Source: Populus alba
Lineage: Eukaryota; Streptophyta; Magnoliopsida; Malpighiales; Salicaceae
DNA: 64,000 nucleotides
Assembly (NCBI RefSeq): GCF_005239225.2
Contig: NC_133297.1
Location: 7,014,392-7,078,391 of the forward strand
Direction of reading: 5' to 3'
Shown piece by piece: positions 37,156 through 48,726 of this stretch. The notes under the pieces are model-generated. The model saw only the letters and a list, made by a program, of their open reading frames with translations, had not been told where the DNA came from and ran no database searches. Numbering within the stretch: the stretch's first letter is position 1; each line of letters starts with the position of its first letter. The position numbers and the translations under genes are program-made.

Positions 37156-37578
37156 TCAAACAAGAACACGGGAGTGAGTACACTCTGTCGTTGCATGTGG
37201 GCTTTGCTTGGAAACCAGTGACCATGGAAAACTTGAGAAGAGATCCACTTGGCCGAAACGCTCTCGCTTCTCTTTCACATGGGGATCAGCATGACAAGGT
37301 GCCACCATTTCTGCATAAGACAAGCTGGCATGTTGGTCAAACACCGAATATTTAAATCCCTCCTTTCCCGTTCTGATACATAGCGCCTCCGGGAGCCGGG
37401 AAAGGAAAACCCACAGACCTTTCTGGCTTTTTAAATTGTTGAAAGGTTCCTGGAGGCTTCCAGGTTCTAGCTTATCATAGATTTCGTTACTTCCAATATC
37501 CGCAATCACAGTTGGTGGGGAGGGGGAGACGGCGTCGCACTGGACTTTGGAAATGGGCGGTGTGGGAATATAAAACAA
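37156..37578 (-). other. Unassigned open frame of 140 codons
   Basis: I do not recognise this frame. It is notable only because it stands in a patch of roughly even base composition within AT-rich DNA. The deduced protein has no clear signal peptide, membrane segment or known motif, and no introns or neighbours point to a role. It could be a small gene, an untranslated exon or a captured gene fragment. Confidence 0.2.
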
Positions 37579-38880
37579 TGGGAAAAGGAAAACAGGACTT
37601 CAAGACCAATTGTAACCGGGAGTTCGATATTAAAATATTTATCATTCTCGAAACAGCATCAAGAGTTCGGTTCCAGGACAGAATTAAAAAAACACTTGGT
37701 GTTAGTTCAGCGAGTAGATCTGCTTAACGTGATCTCACGCAATTTGACTTTGGAACTAGATAGTGCCGCTCTAGCCTCTAGTGGTGGGACGAGCTAAGTT
37801 TTACTCAATATATATATATAAAAAAAATGTTAATGCGATTCAAACATTTATAAAATAGATAAAAAGTTTAAGCCTAAATTATTGACTTAATTGTATTTAA
37901 TAATTTTAATTAATTTAAATAATATAAATAAAAATATATAAACTAACAAAAAAAATAACAACATAAAATAAATTGGTTGGAGCTTGTCCGGGTTAACATG
38001 TTAAATCTGCAACTTAATCATGCTATCGAGATAGCATCGTAAAAAATAACATGAATAAAACTATGAAATTCAATTATTAAACAATCTAATATTGAAAAAC
38101 AAGAATAAAAAAAATTACAATAAAAAAAAATTGAATTAACTTGAGTTAACATATTAATCTTGTGACCATGAGATAACCTCTTAGAAAAAAAATTAAAAAA
38201 GAAAAATAAAAGAGGAAGGAGAAGAAAAAAAGCACACTAGAGCTCAACCATTACATCACCATGTACACACATTTCACCATAAAAAAAATGACAATTGAAC
38301 ACTTCCAACAGCCATAAAAGATGGCAACGATGTTTAGAGATGGGATAATGCCTCACATGATGCTCCAAAAGCAAACATGACATTCACTTGCTAGCATATA
38401 CGTTATACATGCCAACTAATTTTAAAGTATACTTATATTTATTAAAAATATTAAATTGCTCCCGGTTAATCTAATATTAACAAAAAAAAAACAATTTAAA
38501 ATGATAAAAAAGCCCATGATGAGAGCTTGAAAAAATTTGCTTTAAAGGTGATTTAGTCTCTATATTGTGTTTTTAAAATATAAAATGATTGAATTATCCT
38601 GTATCATTGTTTTGAAAAATTTTGTTCTCAGGATTAATAAAGTTTTTATATTGCGTATTGAAAAGGTTAAAAGATTAAATTGTTATTGTTCAATCTAATA
38701 ATAACTAATAACCTTTATAGAAAGATAAGATTGTTTTAGCACAGTAGAAAGTTAACTTTTTATTATTATTATTATTATTGAAATACAAACGATACCCATT
38801 CTATACCCATTACATGTATTCAAGAAAACAATGAATTATCCATGGCTTTCAATATTTTTTTTCAATATTCATTACTCACA

Positions 38881-39068
38881 CTCACGGGCGGAACCAGGGG
38901 AGGCAGGAACCCGGATCCTTGTAAAATATTTTAATTTTTTTTATTTAATATTTAAATATGGAATGATATGATATTTTTATTTTAAATAAATAAAAATTTT
39001 AATAATATATATTATAATATTAATTTTGACATCTCCTGTTAAATATTACCCGGTCCGCCCCTGCTCAC
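38881..39068 (+). mobile_element. MITE with GGGCGGA-type terminal inverted repeats
   Basis: The body is 38886-39063. The left end GGGCGGAACCAGGGG faces a right end CCCGGTCCGCCCCTG, giving an imperfect inverted repeat of about 14 bases around an AT-rich centre. A five-base target duplication CTCAC flanks it (38881-38885 and 39064-39068). There is no coding capacity. The superfamily is not certain. Confidence 0.6.
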
Positions 39069-39601
39069 AGTCAAGGAATTATAGAAGAGGAAGCATCGTC
39101 CTTTTAATCTATTTTTTTAGCAAGCCCTCATGCAATTCAGTTTAAAACAATCCCTAGTAAAATGCACAAATATTTTCTTCCGAAGGAAAAGCAAAAAGAA
39201 GTGTCAAATCTGGTTCCCAAGATTCCTATGGTCATAAAGTTTTCAAATGCAGCCAAATATCCTCACATGCTGGAATGTACAAAGAAACTTCACATCAGCT
39301 TGTAACCTTAACAACCCAATTCACAGATTTGCTATAGCAGTTCCACACATAGCCAGTACTCACGAATCTCCATTAGAAAGAAAAGAAGAGAAAAACCCTA
39401 ATTTCCTAGCGAAAGCAAGGCCCGAAGCCCATGATCTTCCCACTTCACACGTACTAAATGCCCCTCCCTGTTTCCAAACCCTGTATTAAATGCAGCTGCT
39501 GGAAAATCCACCCACCTTCCGCAAAAACAATCTCCTCTAATCCCCATACCCTTCTCTTTTCTCACCCCTCAAATGGACTCCCACTCCCTCTTTAAACCCA
39601 A

Positions 39602-40219
39602 ATGTCCACCCCCACCACCACAATCCCCTCCACTTTCTCCGCCACCGCCCCTCCTCCCCCGCCTAATTACCTCACCAACCTTGGCCTTGGCTATTCTATA
39701 GCCATAGCCGTTTTCTTTCTCGTACTTCTCTCCACTATCCTCCTTGCTTCTTACATATGTTGTCGCACCACCCGCCATCGTTCTCGTAACTCTAACAACA
39801 ACAACAATAATTATTCAAACTCTACAGCTGATGGCATAATACTTCCTCGCATTATTTTCGTGGCCGAAGATGACGAAGAACATGAACGTGATTTAGAAAG
39901 TGCTGCTGTAGGTCTCAACCAGGCTGTTATCAACTCGTACCCGAAATTCCAGTTTAGTAAAGATGGTGGGTTCACTGAAAGAACCAATAATTTTTGTAAT
40001 ACTTGCTCGATCTGTTTGTGCGAGTATAAAGATTTGGAGATGTTAAGAATGATGCCTGATTGTAGGCATTATTTTCACTTGCTTTGTCTTGATGCCTGGC
40101 TTAAGCTTAATGGATCGTGTCCCGTTTGTCGGAACTCACCGTTGCCTACTCCGCTCTCGACACCGTTGTCGGAGGTTGTGCCTTTGTCGCAGTACGCAGC
40201 GGATCGGAGGAGGAGGTGA
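39602..40219 (+). CDS. ATL-type RING-H2 E3 ubiquitin ligase
   Basis: Single-exon gene of 205 residues. The N-terminus is Thr/Pro-rich and is followed by one membrane segment (about residues 28-54, GYSIAIAVFFLVLLSTILLA) and a basic, Asn-rich stretch. The RING-H2 domain spans C135 to C176 with C-x2-C-x15-C-x-H-x2-H-x2-C-x10-C-x2-C spacing, including the PDCRHYFH and CPVC signatures of ATL proteins. The Trp three residues after the third RING Cys pair (CLDAW) is the usual E2-contact residue. Such proteins attach ubiquitin to membrane-associated targets, often in stress or defence responses. The substrate is unknown. From memory it matches the ATL genes At2g46160 and At3g61550 that end the collinear blocks. 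Confidence 0.92.
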   Translation: MSTPTTTIPSTFSATAPPPPPNYLTNLGLGYSIAIAVFFLVLLSTILLASYICCRTTRHRSRNSNNNNNNYSNSTADGIILPRIIFVAEDDEEHERDLESAAVGLNQAVINSYPKFQFSKDGGFTERTNNFCNTCSICLCEYKDLEMLRMMPDCRHYFHLLCLDAWLKLNGSCPVCRNSPLPTPLSTPLSEVVPLSQYAADRRRR

Positions 40220-41229
40220 TTTTGGTTTGATGTGGTATGGGTGTGGACCGTGGAGTGTTGGGTTGTGTTTGGAAATGGAGCACTGTAAATTTTTGGGTTT
40301 TGAAAAGGCAGTAGGGGAATTGGATTTACTGATTTGTGATTTTGGATTGTTCTAAAATGAAACGTCTGGAAAATCATTTGACCAGGAGCTTCTTTTTTTT
40401 TTTGGCAATGAAGTGTAAGAATTGGAGTGTTATTTTTGTTTGTTTCCTTCGAATTTTACCTTTACTGTAACAATGATTGACTTTTTCATCGATTGCAAGA
40501 TGTTTCTGATTCTTTTTCTTTGTCTTGTTCTATTCAACTTCTGTTTGGTTGTTCTACTCACATTCCTTGCAAAAGCAATAAAGTACTCTTTCTGATTTTC
40601 TTCCTAGATTGCTTTTGCAGTTTCAGACACCCTAAACTTCAATTTTTTAAGCACAGATCTTCGCTGCATTTTGCATCGGTGCTTCTTTCTTCATCCCTTT
40701 CCTTTTTATTTCTCGATGATTCACGAGTCATTCACATGGATGTGCAAGAATCTGGTAGTCCTTCCATGATCGTAGCCATGTGAAGGAAATTTCATGTTCA
40801 TTTAAGAAAGAGAAGTACATGTATCCCGCAACCATTTTAGGTGTGCTTAGAGCGTAGTTATGCCTATAGTTATAGTTTTCCAAGTACAAAGCGAACCCAT
40901 TCCTGTCCTACACTTCTACCTACTTGTCTTGCTGCTTCTATTTTTTAGTTTAAGTTGAGACTCTCGTTGTAGCCAACTGTAACTGGTTCTACTATTGTGC
41001 ATTGGACCATTTCTCCTCAGAACCTTGCTTTATCTTGCAAGCGTTGCAGTGAATGCGTTTTTGCGAGAAAAATGGAGGCTTTAAGGAAACGAGATTGACC
41101 ACGTAATGTTCAAAGTGTAAATTCTACAACTTCTTATTGGTATCTTTCATTCTTGGTATTTTAGCTTCTTTTTTTTTTCTCTCTATTGCCACTCTGTCTA
41201 AATTCTGCTCTATCAGATCTCTTTTCATT
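40220..41229. other. 3' trailer of the RING gene and spacer
   Basis: The first few hundred bases are probably the RING gene's 3' untranslated region. The rest is mixed-composition DNA with no recognised gene. Short frames here lack domains. Confidence 0.5.
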
Positions 41230-42519
41230 TCTAATACCTTCTGCAGTCATGTATATACTGAGTGTCAAAGCGGTGTTCAGAGTGAAGTAGTAATAGCTGC
41301 TGAAACTATTGTTAAAAAGATCCACAAAGAAATGAATGAGATGAGAGATTTGTCAATAAACTCATCGCCAGAAACCCTCTTGTCAAGATACAGTGCTTTT
41401 CTTACTGGAATTGTGAGGCTTATTGAGTCATTAAAGACAACAGGAAATCCTCAGGAAAACAGTGAATCAGAGCTGTCCATACTCTAGTAAGACAGCAACG
41501 GTTGGATGAAGTTGTAGAGTTTTTTCTAATGAAGAGATTCGTAAATATGCAAGGATCAAACACAGCCGTTCAGATAAACAGAAATGGAACGTTCACGAGC
41601 ATTGGCCATGCTTGTTTTGCAACGAAGAAAGATTTTGAAGAGTACATGGATATTATGGTTCATGGACGCGATCCATTACCGATCGGAGGAGGTGCTTCGC
41701 AAGGGGCTCGCAGCTGTACAGCAAGCCATTACCCATAAACGAGTCCATGTGGAAGCTACCTGACAGTTAAAAAGTCCGATGGAGCCAGTACAGATGCAAA
41801 AACTTCACTTGCCTTGCTAGGGCCTTGCTAACCAATACAACTCGCAAGGGATTCTTTAAGTGTGCAGATTGCTTCAATCTCTCGGGTCAGGAAACGCCAA
41901 GATGGATCAAACAGGTAGAACCTGATCCCGAGATGAATCCTATAGCAGATTTTCTGACACCTGAAGTTCTTGACATCAAGCGAGGTGAGGTCAGAATCGG
42001 ATTGGATTTCAGTGCAGGAACTGGGACTTTTGCAGCATGAATGAGAGTTCAATGTCCTAATAGTCTCAGCAACTATTAATCTCGGTGCAGCTTTTAATGA
42101 AAGGTTGCTCTTCGAGGACTTGTACCTCTTGACTATAAATCAACGGCTTCCATTCCTTGATAATACTCTGGATTTGTTACACACAGATAGATGGATAGAT
42201 TTTGTGCTCTTAGATTTTATATTGTGTTGCCGGGATAGAGTTCCGAGTCCAGGATGTTTGTTATGGATTGACAGCCTTTTTCTGTTTGAAGGAAGATTTG
42301 GATGATTATTTGGAAGCCTTTAAGATGCCAAGGAATGGGAAGCATAGGAGGATAGCTGTCCCAAAACTGAACAAGAATGGTCGACAAGTGTTCTTTCCTG
42401 CTGTGCCAGAGAAGCCGCCGAGACCGATTCGTTACCAACACATGCCAAAGCCGATATTCCTTTTGGTTTCTGACTCGGGATCTCCAATTTCCTTGGCTTC
42501 CACCTTGAGTCCTTGCTAA
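41230..42519 (+). pseudogene. Methyltransferase-like pseudogene (plant SAM-dependent family with N-terminal stalk)
   Basis: Pieces of one protein family appear in order but in changing frames. The N-terminal stalk (EMNEMRDLSINSSPETLLSR) is in frame 1 to 41487, and SIGHACFATKKDFEEYMD is in frame 3 (41500-41738). SMWKLPD, a TAA stop at 41768, then WSQYRCKNFTCL and GFFKCADCFNLSGQE follow in frame 2 (41741-42040). ATINLGAAFNE and INQRLPFLDNTLDLLHT are in frame 3, and KEDLDDYLEAF to PAVPEKPPRP in frame 1 (to 42519). Intact relatives I recall (Arabidopsis At1g29790 / At3g27230 types) are single-exon Golgi-like proteins with a GGGTGTFAA SAM loop; here it is changed to SAGTGTFAA. At least four frame breaks and one stop show it is dead. 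The membrane anchor at the N-terminus is not clear. Confidence 0.8.
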
Positions 42520-45500
42520 AAGATCAGCGCCGCGCCCCTTTCGCTTTAATTGGTGATTTATTAGGACATTAAATTCATCTTTTTCCGGTTAATTTAGTTA
42601 TCTTTACGTTTCACAGTCCTATATGGTTGATATCTGCACATTTGAGAACCATTGTACCCCGTAAGAGATACAGGTCCTCACACTTCGATACACATCTAAT
42701 TTCTTGCCTTCTTTTCTATACAGTGGCCCAGATATCATAAACATAACTCTTAACTGTACAACTTGTAAACCCAAATTTAACTCGCTAAAAAACCTCTTCA
42801 AAGATCCAATTATTCAAGCACAACAACTCTATGGGCTTGCTTTAGATAACTTTTCTAACCTTTTTTTTTTTTTTCCAGTTTTTAATGGGCGGGTTCAAGT
42901 GACTTGAACAAGCTTAACTTTTTATTTTTATTTTTCAGGATTTTTTATTGGTATTTTTAAATTTTATATTAATCAAGTACATAGAATAATTCTAGTGTAA
43001 TAAAATTCAATATATTATAATGATAAAATTATACTTTGGCTCATTTCCACATAAAAAATAAAAATACACTATGAATCATTTAAACTCAAGTTCATAATCT
43101 CTTGTTTATATATATTTTTTAAAAGTTATGTTTCTAAAATATCATAGTATTTTTTTTTCTCTCCAAAATTATTAACTTAAATATTCGAAGAGTTCTCCCA
43201 TCAATTAAATGAAAAAAAAATTAGATATTAATTATCAGCCACTTGAGTTTTTTATATTAAGTCATTGTATACCTTAAATAGAAAGAATATATTATATTGC
43301 TTGAACTAAGAGACCAGTTGATCATAAAATATATAAATCTTACAACGAAATATCTTGATTTTAGAACTCCATCAACTACCAGTAAGAATTTGAAGTTGTG
43401 GAGCAAAGCTGAAGGGTGTTTTCCAAAATATTGTTTGTACAATACTGAAAACAACCTTGAAAAAAGATACATGGTATATATGTATGATTAGTAAACATTT
43501 ACCTGGACAACGGGCGCTTTATTACGTGAAATAAAAAGATCAGACATCTTATTTAATAGAATTAAATACTAGATGCTCGGTTGTAAAAATCAGATAAATT
43601 TAGTCATTTAAAATCGCTTTATCCTAATACAATGCAATACAGCACAAATAATTGATGATCTTTCATATTTCATATATTTACCGATTAAATTGTTCTTTAG
43701 AAATTGTTCCTTGCTTTATCTGTGATTTTTTTTTGGATTAAACTCGGAAAATCAAAAGAAAAGGAGACAAATCTTTTTAACCATCGTAGCATTAGCCGCA
43801 TTTTGGTTCGATGGTCACCTTTTTCCAGGTGGAAGGATTGCCCCCAGTTGCCATCTCCAGCTTTCGGACGAGGGGAGGGCCGGGAGGCGACTCATAAGGC
43901 TCAACATTCTATCTTTTCATTTGATTTGGACCTGATAAGTCCCTAAATTGCAGGCCAAGGATCCCCACTTGTACAGTTACAGTAGCCCGTCTTTGTGCCA
44001 TTTCTTGTATCTCATAAAAATAAAAATAAAAATATTAATTTAGTTTTTCAATGCTTGTTTCACGTGATTCACGAAAAATACTTAACAAAATGATAAAATA
44101 TCATTTCTCCAATAAGAATGACATGAAAAAAAAAAACTCAAATCTTACAAAACATTATTTAGTGTAATAAATATATATTTTTTCCCTAGTTTTTTTTCTT
44201 TGGTTATTCTAAAAAATTTATGTTTTTTCAGTTTATTTTCTATAAAATTATTAAGATCTCATTACTCATGTCACGAGTTTATCAAAGTTAATTCAAGTTA
44301 TTTTTTTATTAATTTTTTTTAAAAAAATTATCATTTAATATTAATTTAATTAAAAATCATCTAAATTATTTTTAGATTTATTAAATCAACTGAATTGTTA
44401 AAGTAATTATGTGTTAAACATATTAAAATATAATTAACTTTTTCTAAATAGCTTTTTACTTTATAGAGTAGACATTAAAAAAAAAATTACTTTTTTACAC
44501 TAAAAGCTCGTTACTAATTTGACTTTTTTACGTGGCATTTGTCTTCAGAGATGCTATAGGGATTCGGTTTTGATATGTGTTTTCACATGTATATTACTTA
44601 ACCATGTTACATTACTTTTTTATAATTTTTAACAGATTACTTTGAATTATTTATAAATAATACCTTGAGCATTTATTACATTAAAATGTTTATTTTTAAA
44701 TAAATTAAATAGTTTTATATAGAGCTTGATAATTTGTAGTTAATTTAGTTTGTTTGGGTTTTAAAACATATAGATAAATCTTAGTTGCATTCAAATAAAA
44801 AATACTAACATAATAAAATAATTACCAGTTAGGATATATGTGCGTAAATTGCTTTCACTTTTTATAATTAGAACTCTTAAAAATAATAATCATTAAAAAT
44901 TTGCACAAATTTTTTCACTGATATATTTAAAAACAAGACATTGTTATTTGGCTTTTTTTAATTATGATTTACCATGTAAAGAAACAATAAAAAAGGACTA
45001 AAATATAAAACATGATTGATAGAATATAATGTCCAATGTGAAAATCACATGAACAAGTTCTTTACGAAACACCCACTTTTCTCTTTCCTGCTTCATAATT
45101 CCTTTTGTTTTCTAATTTTTAATTTTGATCCATAATTTTATTTTTTAGTCTTTATATTTAAAAAATAAGAAATAAAGTTAGTAGAAAATAAGAGAAAATT
45201 GTTGACTGATCATGTTCTAACCATGAAAAAAATTATTTTTAGTATCAATAAATTCCATCCAACGAGAAAAGTTTTGTTGAGATGGTTTTTAATTTTAATT
45301 TGATATTTGTGTTTTTTTACATGTTTTGAGTATTTTTAGTTGATTCACTAATTTATTGATGTTATAAGAATATTTATTAAATGTTTCTAGGTGAAAATCA
45401 GATAAAAAAATATATTTTTTTTATTCGGAGTATTATGATTTAGCCATAGACTTTAATATTTGGAATATAAAATTATACTATAAATTATATCATCGTATTT

Positions 45501-47051
45501 TAAATATACAAAATAAAAAATAAATTCAATGCTAGAATCAGACTCTTAGAACGGTTATAATTTAACTTGTAAAGTAGAGATTTCCTCATAAAAAATGATA
45601 TGTGTTAAATCATATATAAAACTAATAAATAGAAACATGATTTAAATTGATAATCAATCAACGGATAAGCTTAACTCGTAAAGGATGTATTGTGATTGAT
45701 GTATTTTTTATATAAATAACTATTTTTTTTTACTCAAATTCTTGCATATCATAAATTTTTTAGTGGTTATAATATTAGATAATGACTATTTCTAACTATG
45801 ATTTTATGGTTAAATCCAAACACCCTTCAATTAAAAAGATATGGTAATGGAATTCGACATCTTTCATGATTTTTATTATCTTTTGATTCTAAAATATTTA
45901 TAAATGGCAACAACCATCAAGCATGAAATGAAGTGACAACTACCATTAACAACAAACATATATATTTTATGAGTTTATTTGAGTTTGTGTTTGTAGTTAT
46001 GGTTACTTCTCACTTAGAAATATATCAAAATAATGTTTTTTATTTTTTAAAAATTAATTTTGAAATCAACTCATCAAAATGATCTAAAAATACTAAAAAT
46101 ATATTAATTTGAAACAAAAAAAATAAAAAATAATATATTTTTTTTCTTAAACTCTTTTAAGACACAAAAACAAATATGGCCATATCACCTAATCCACCAC
46201 TGATATATAAAATTCTGGTCACAACATCTCTCTGTTTTTTTTTTTTTTTTTAATTGCACTAACAATCTTAAGCACCAGAAAATATCCTTTGCATGTGACA
46301 CTAACCTATTTTCATAACCTAATTTATTACTAGTCGTGAAAAAGCTTAAATTTATCTGAAGTTTTTTAGAGTTTAGTTGTATAATTTAATTATTAGAGTC
46401 CAATAAAACATTATGAAAATTTTCAGATATACAAAAATATTATAAATCAAACCCGATTTAATTAATTTTAGGTATTTATAAGATACACATCGAGCATTCC
46501 AAACAAGAATTTTCTTATGCTAATTCAATGACAAATAAAATGAAAGAATCTTTTACCATGAAAAAACCAAATTACATCCAAGTTCCAAAACCATATTCTA
46601 GATCCAGTCCAATAAATTATTCTCAACCCAGACAGACCATAATAGAGACGAGGCATGCTAGAGAAAAAAAAATTACACAAAAAAAATCATCTTAACCCTA
46701 AAACAAGAAAACACACATAAAAAAAACCAAAACAATAATATCCCAAAATTCCCTCCTTTTTTTACTCGGGAGTGTCTAAAATAGTAATAAAGGTTAATTT
46801 TCAAAATATATTTTTATTTAGAAATATATTAAAAAAAAAGAAAAAAAAGAAAAAAGAATATTGAAGAGAGAAGGAACGGCTAGAGAGGTAAGATGGTGAA
46901 ATGGGAAATAAGACCACATTTTTTAATTTATATATACTTGGTAAAAATGTGATTTTTCCAATTTCCAAACTCTCAATATATTTTATATTAATTTGATCCG
47001 GGTTGAGTTCAAATAGGGTTTTAGATTAGGCTCAACGGTATTTATATCATA
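42520..47051. other. AT-rich intergenic region before the Helitron array
   Basis: No gene is recognised. A GC-richer patch at about 43790-43960 contains a short frame without a domain. An AT-rich repeat copy lies at 45985-46180. The remainder is low-complexity DNA. The host base at 47051 is the A next to the first Helitron CTAG end. Confidence 0.55.
45985..46180. repeat. AT-rich dispersed repeat with short inverted ends
   Basis: It starts 'tttgtgtttgtagttatggt' and ends 'gacacaaaaacaaatatggc', so TTTGTGTTTGT faces ACACAAAAACAAA as imperfect inverted ends. The core 'gaaatcaactcatcaaaatg' relates it to the other AT-rich copies in the window. Confidence 0.5.
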
Positions 47052-47274
47052 CTAGCCTTGGTACCCGCGCTATGCCGCGGGTATTTTTTTGTATAAAAAT
47101 ATAAAAAAAAATAACAAAAATTTAAAAATTTTGGGTTTTTTTGTAAGGCCATACCCAAGAATCTTGGGTTTGGCTGCAACGCTTGACCTAAAAGTAATAT
47201 TTATAATATTAATAATAAAATTAAACTTACATGATCCAAGTTTAAGTGAGCTTAATTGCAACACCGGACTTAAG

Positions 47275-47975
47275 AATTTTGGATGTGGGTCTGGCTATAA
47301 GGTCGTGTTATAAAAGTGTGATAATTAAATAAACTAATTTAAAAAAAAAACAAAGAAAAAAAATCAACATGAAGGAAAAAACTAATGAAGAAAAAGAAAA
47401 AAAAATGAATTAATTGGGTTAACCTTTTAAACCAGGTTATCCCGTAAAACCTGAGATTCGCGTAATGAAAGTTTGATAACTAAATAGAAAAAAAATGACG
47501 GGTTTACCCAGAATTAATTGGGTTAACCCATCAAACCAAGTTAACCTGTCAAGCTCAGGATACGTATCATGAAAGTATGAAAATCTGATAATTAAATAGA
47601 AAGAAAATTAACTTTAACAAACTAAACTAAATGAAAAAAATAACTCGTCAAATCAGGTCAACCCATCAAACTCGAGATCCGTATCATGAAAATCTGATAA
47701 CCAAATAAAAAAATTTAACATTAACAAACTAAATCAAACAAAAAAATTCATTAAAAAAAATTAAATTCTATTTAGTTATCAAACTTTCATGACGCAAATC
47801 CCAGGTTTTACGGGATAACCTGGTTTAAAGGGTTAACCCAATTAATTTAATTTCTTTTTTTTTTCTTCATTAGTTTTTCTCTTTCAGTTGATTTTTTTTC
47901 TTTGTTTTTTTTAATTAATCTATTTAATTATCACACTTTTATGACACGACCTTATAGCCAGACCCACATCCAATA
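47275..47975. repeat. Large inverted repeat inside Helitron unit 1
   Basis: The left arm, about 47275-47490, and the right arm, about 47766-47975, are reverse complements with few differences. For example 'ggatgtgggtctggctataa' faces 'ttatagccagacccacatcc', and 'aggttatcccgtaaaacct' faces 'aggttttacgggataacct'. The arms are about 210 bases and the loop about 275. The same structure recurs in units 2 and 3. A transcript would fold into a long double-stranded hairpin. Confidence 0.85.
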
Positions 47976-48681
47976 TTTCTGGGTCCAGTGTTACAGTGTC
48001 TTGAGTTTGGCTACAACACCTGACCTAAAAATAATATTTATAATATTAATAATAACATCAAACTTGCATGACCCAAGTTTAAGTGGGGGTGACTGCAATA
48101 CCAGATCCAATAGTCTCGGATGTAGGTCTGGCTGCAAGGTCGTGCCATATAAGTGTGATAATTAAATAGATTGATTAAAAAAAAAAAACTAACAGAAAAA
48201 AAAACTAATGAAGAAAAAGAAAAAAAATGAATTAACTGGATTAACCCGTCAAATCTGGAATTCGCATCATGAAAGTTTGATAACTAAATAAATGAAAAAA
48301 TTAACGGGTTTACCTAAAGTTAATTGGGTCAACCCATCAAACCAAGTTAACCCGTCAAGCCAGGATATATGTTATGAAAGTCTGATAATTAAATAGAAAA
48401 AATTTAATACCAACAAACTAAATCAAACAAAAAAAAATTCATTTAAAAAATAAAAAAAATTAAAAACAAAAAAAAAAATAAGACAGTTAAATAATATAAT
48501 ATAATATAATAATAATATATTAATAATGAGTAAAGTGAGGCGTGAAAAAAAAACTTTACTGATGCTTAGGAATAATATAATATAATATAATATAATAATA
48601 ATAATATATTAAAAATGAGTACAGTGAGGCTTAAAAGAAACAAAAAAAAAAAAAAGACTTTAATTCACTGATGCACAGTAG

Positions 48682-48712
48682 GCGTGGGGAAGCTACAGTG
48701 TTTTCCCCACGC
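48682..48712. repeat. Hairpin near the 5' end of Helitron unit 1
   Basis: GCGTGGGGAA (48682-48691) pairs perfectly with TTCCCCACGC (48703-48712) around an eleven-base loop, eight bases from the presumed 5' end. Identical hairpins occur in units 2 (about 50360-50390) and 3 (about 52034-52064). Classical Helitrons have a hairpin at the 3' end, so a second GC hairpin at the other end is notable. Confidence 0.8.
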
Positions 48713-48726
48713 GTTTTAGAGTTCTA

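Larger units (their letters stand above)
32535..39601. other. Large intergenic region with SINEs and repeat remnants
   Basis: No confident gene in 7 kb. It holds two SINEs (33696-33902 and 35909-36087), AT-rich repeat copies (about 34720-34860 and 35530-35650) and a poly-C run (34970-34985). An LTR primer-site remnant (35139-35150), an unexplained open frame (37156-37578, minus) and a short transposon with GGGCGGA ends (38886-39063) complete the list. The final 300 bases are the promoter and leader side of the RING gene. Confidence 0.55.
47052..48720 (-). mobile_element. Non-autonomous Helitron unit 1
   Basis: Read on the minus strand. The 3' end is at the left: a seven-base-stem hairpin (47063-47082, ACCCGCG/CGCGGGT arms), a seven-base spacer and terminal CTAG (47052-47055), followed by host T. 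This is the textbook Helitron 3' end. The probable 5' end begins TCTAAAACGCG on the minus strand at 48720. No transposase is encoded; the open frames inside are by-products of the repeat. The unit includes a 210-base inverted repeat, a direct duplication and AT microsatellites. It is one of three nearly identical copies. Confidence 0.8.

Noticed and set aside
43704..43946. 80-codon frame in a GC-richer patch
   Set aside because: No motif and no neighbouring exons. It may be a transposon scrap, but nothing supports a gene.
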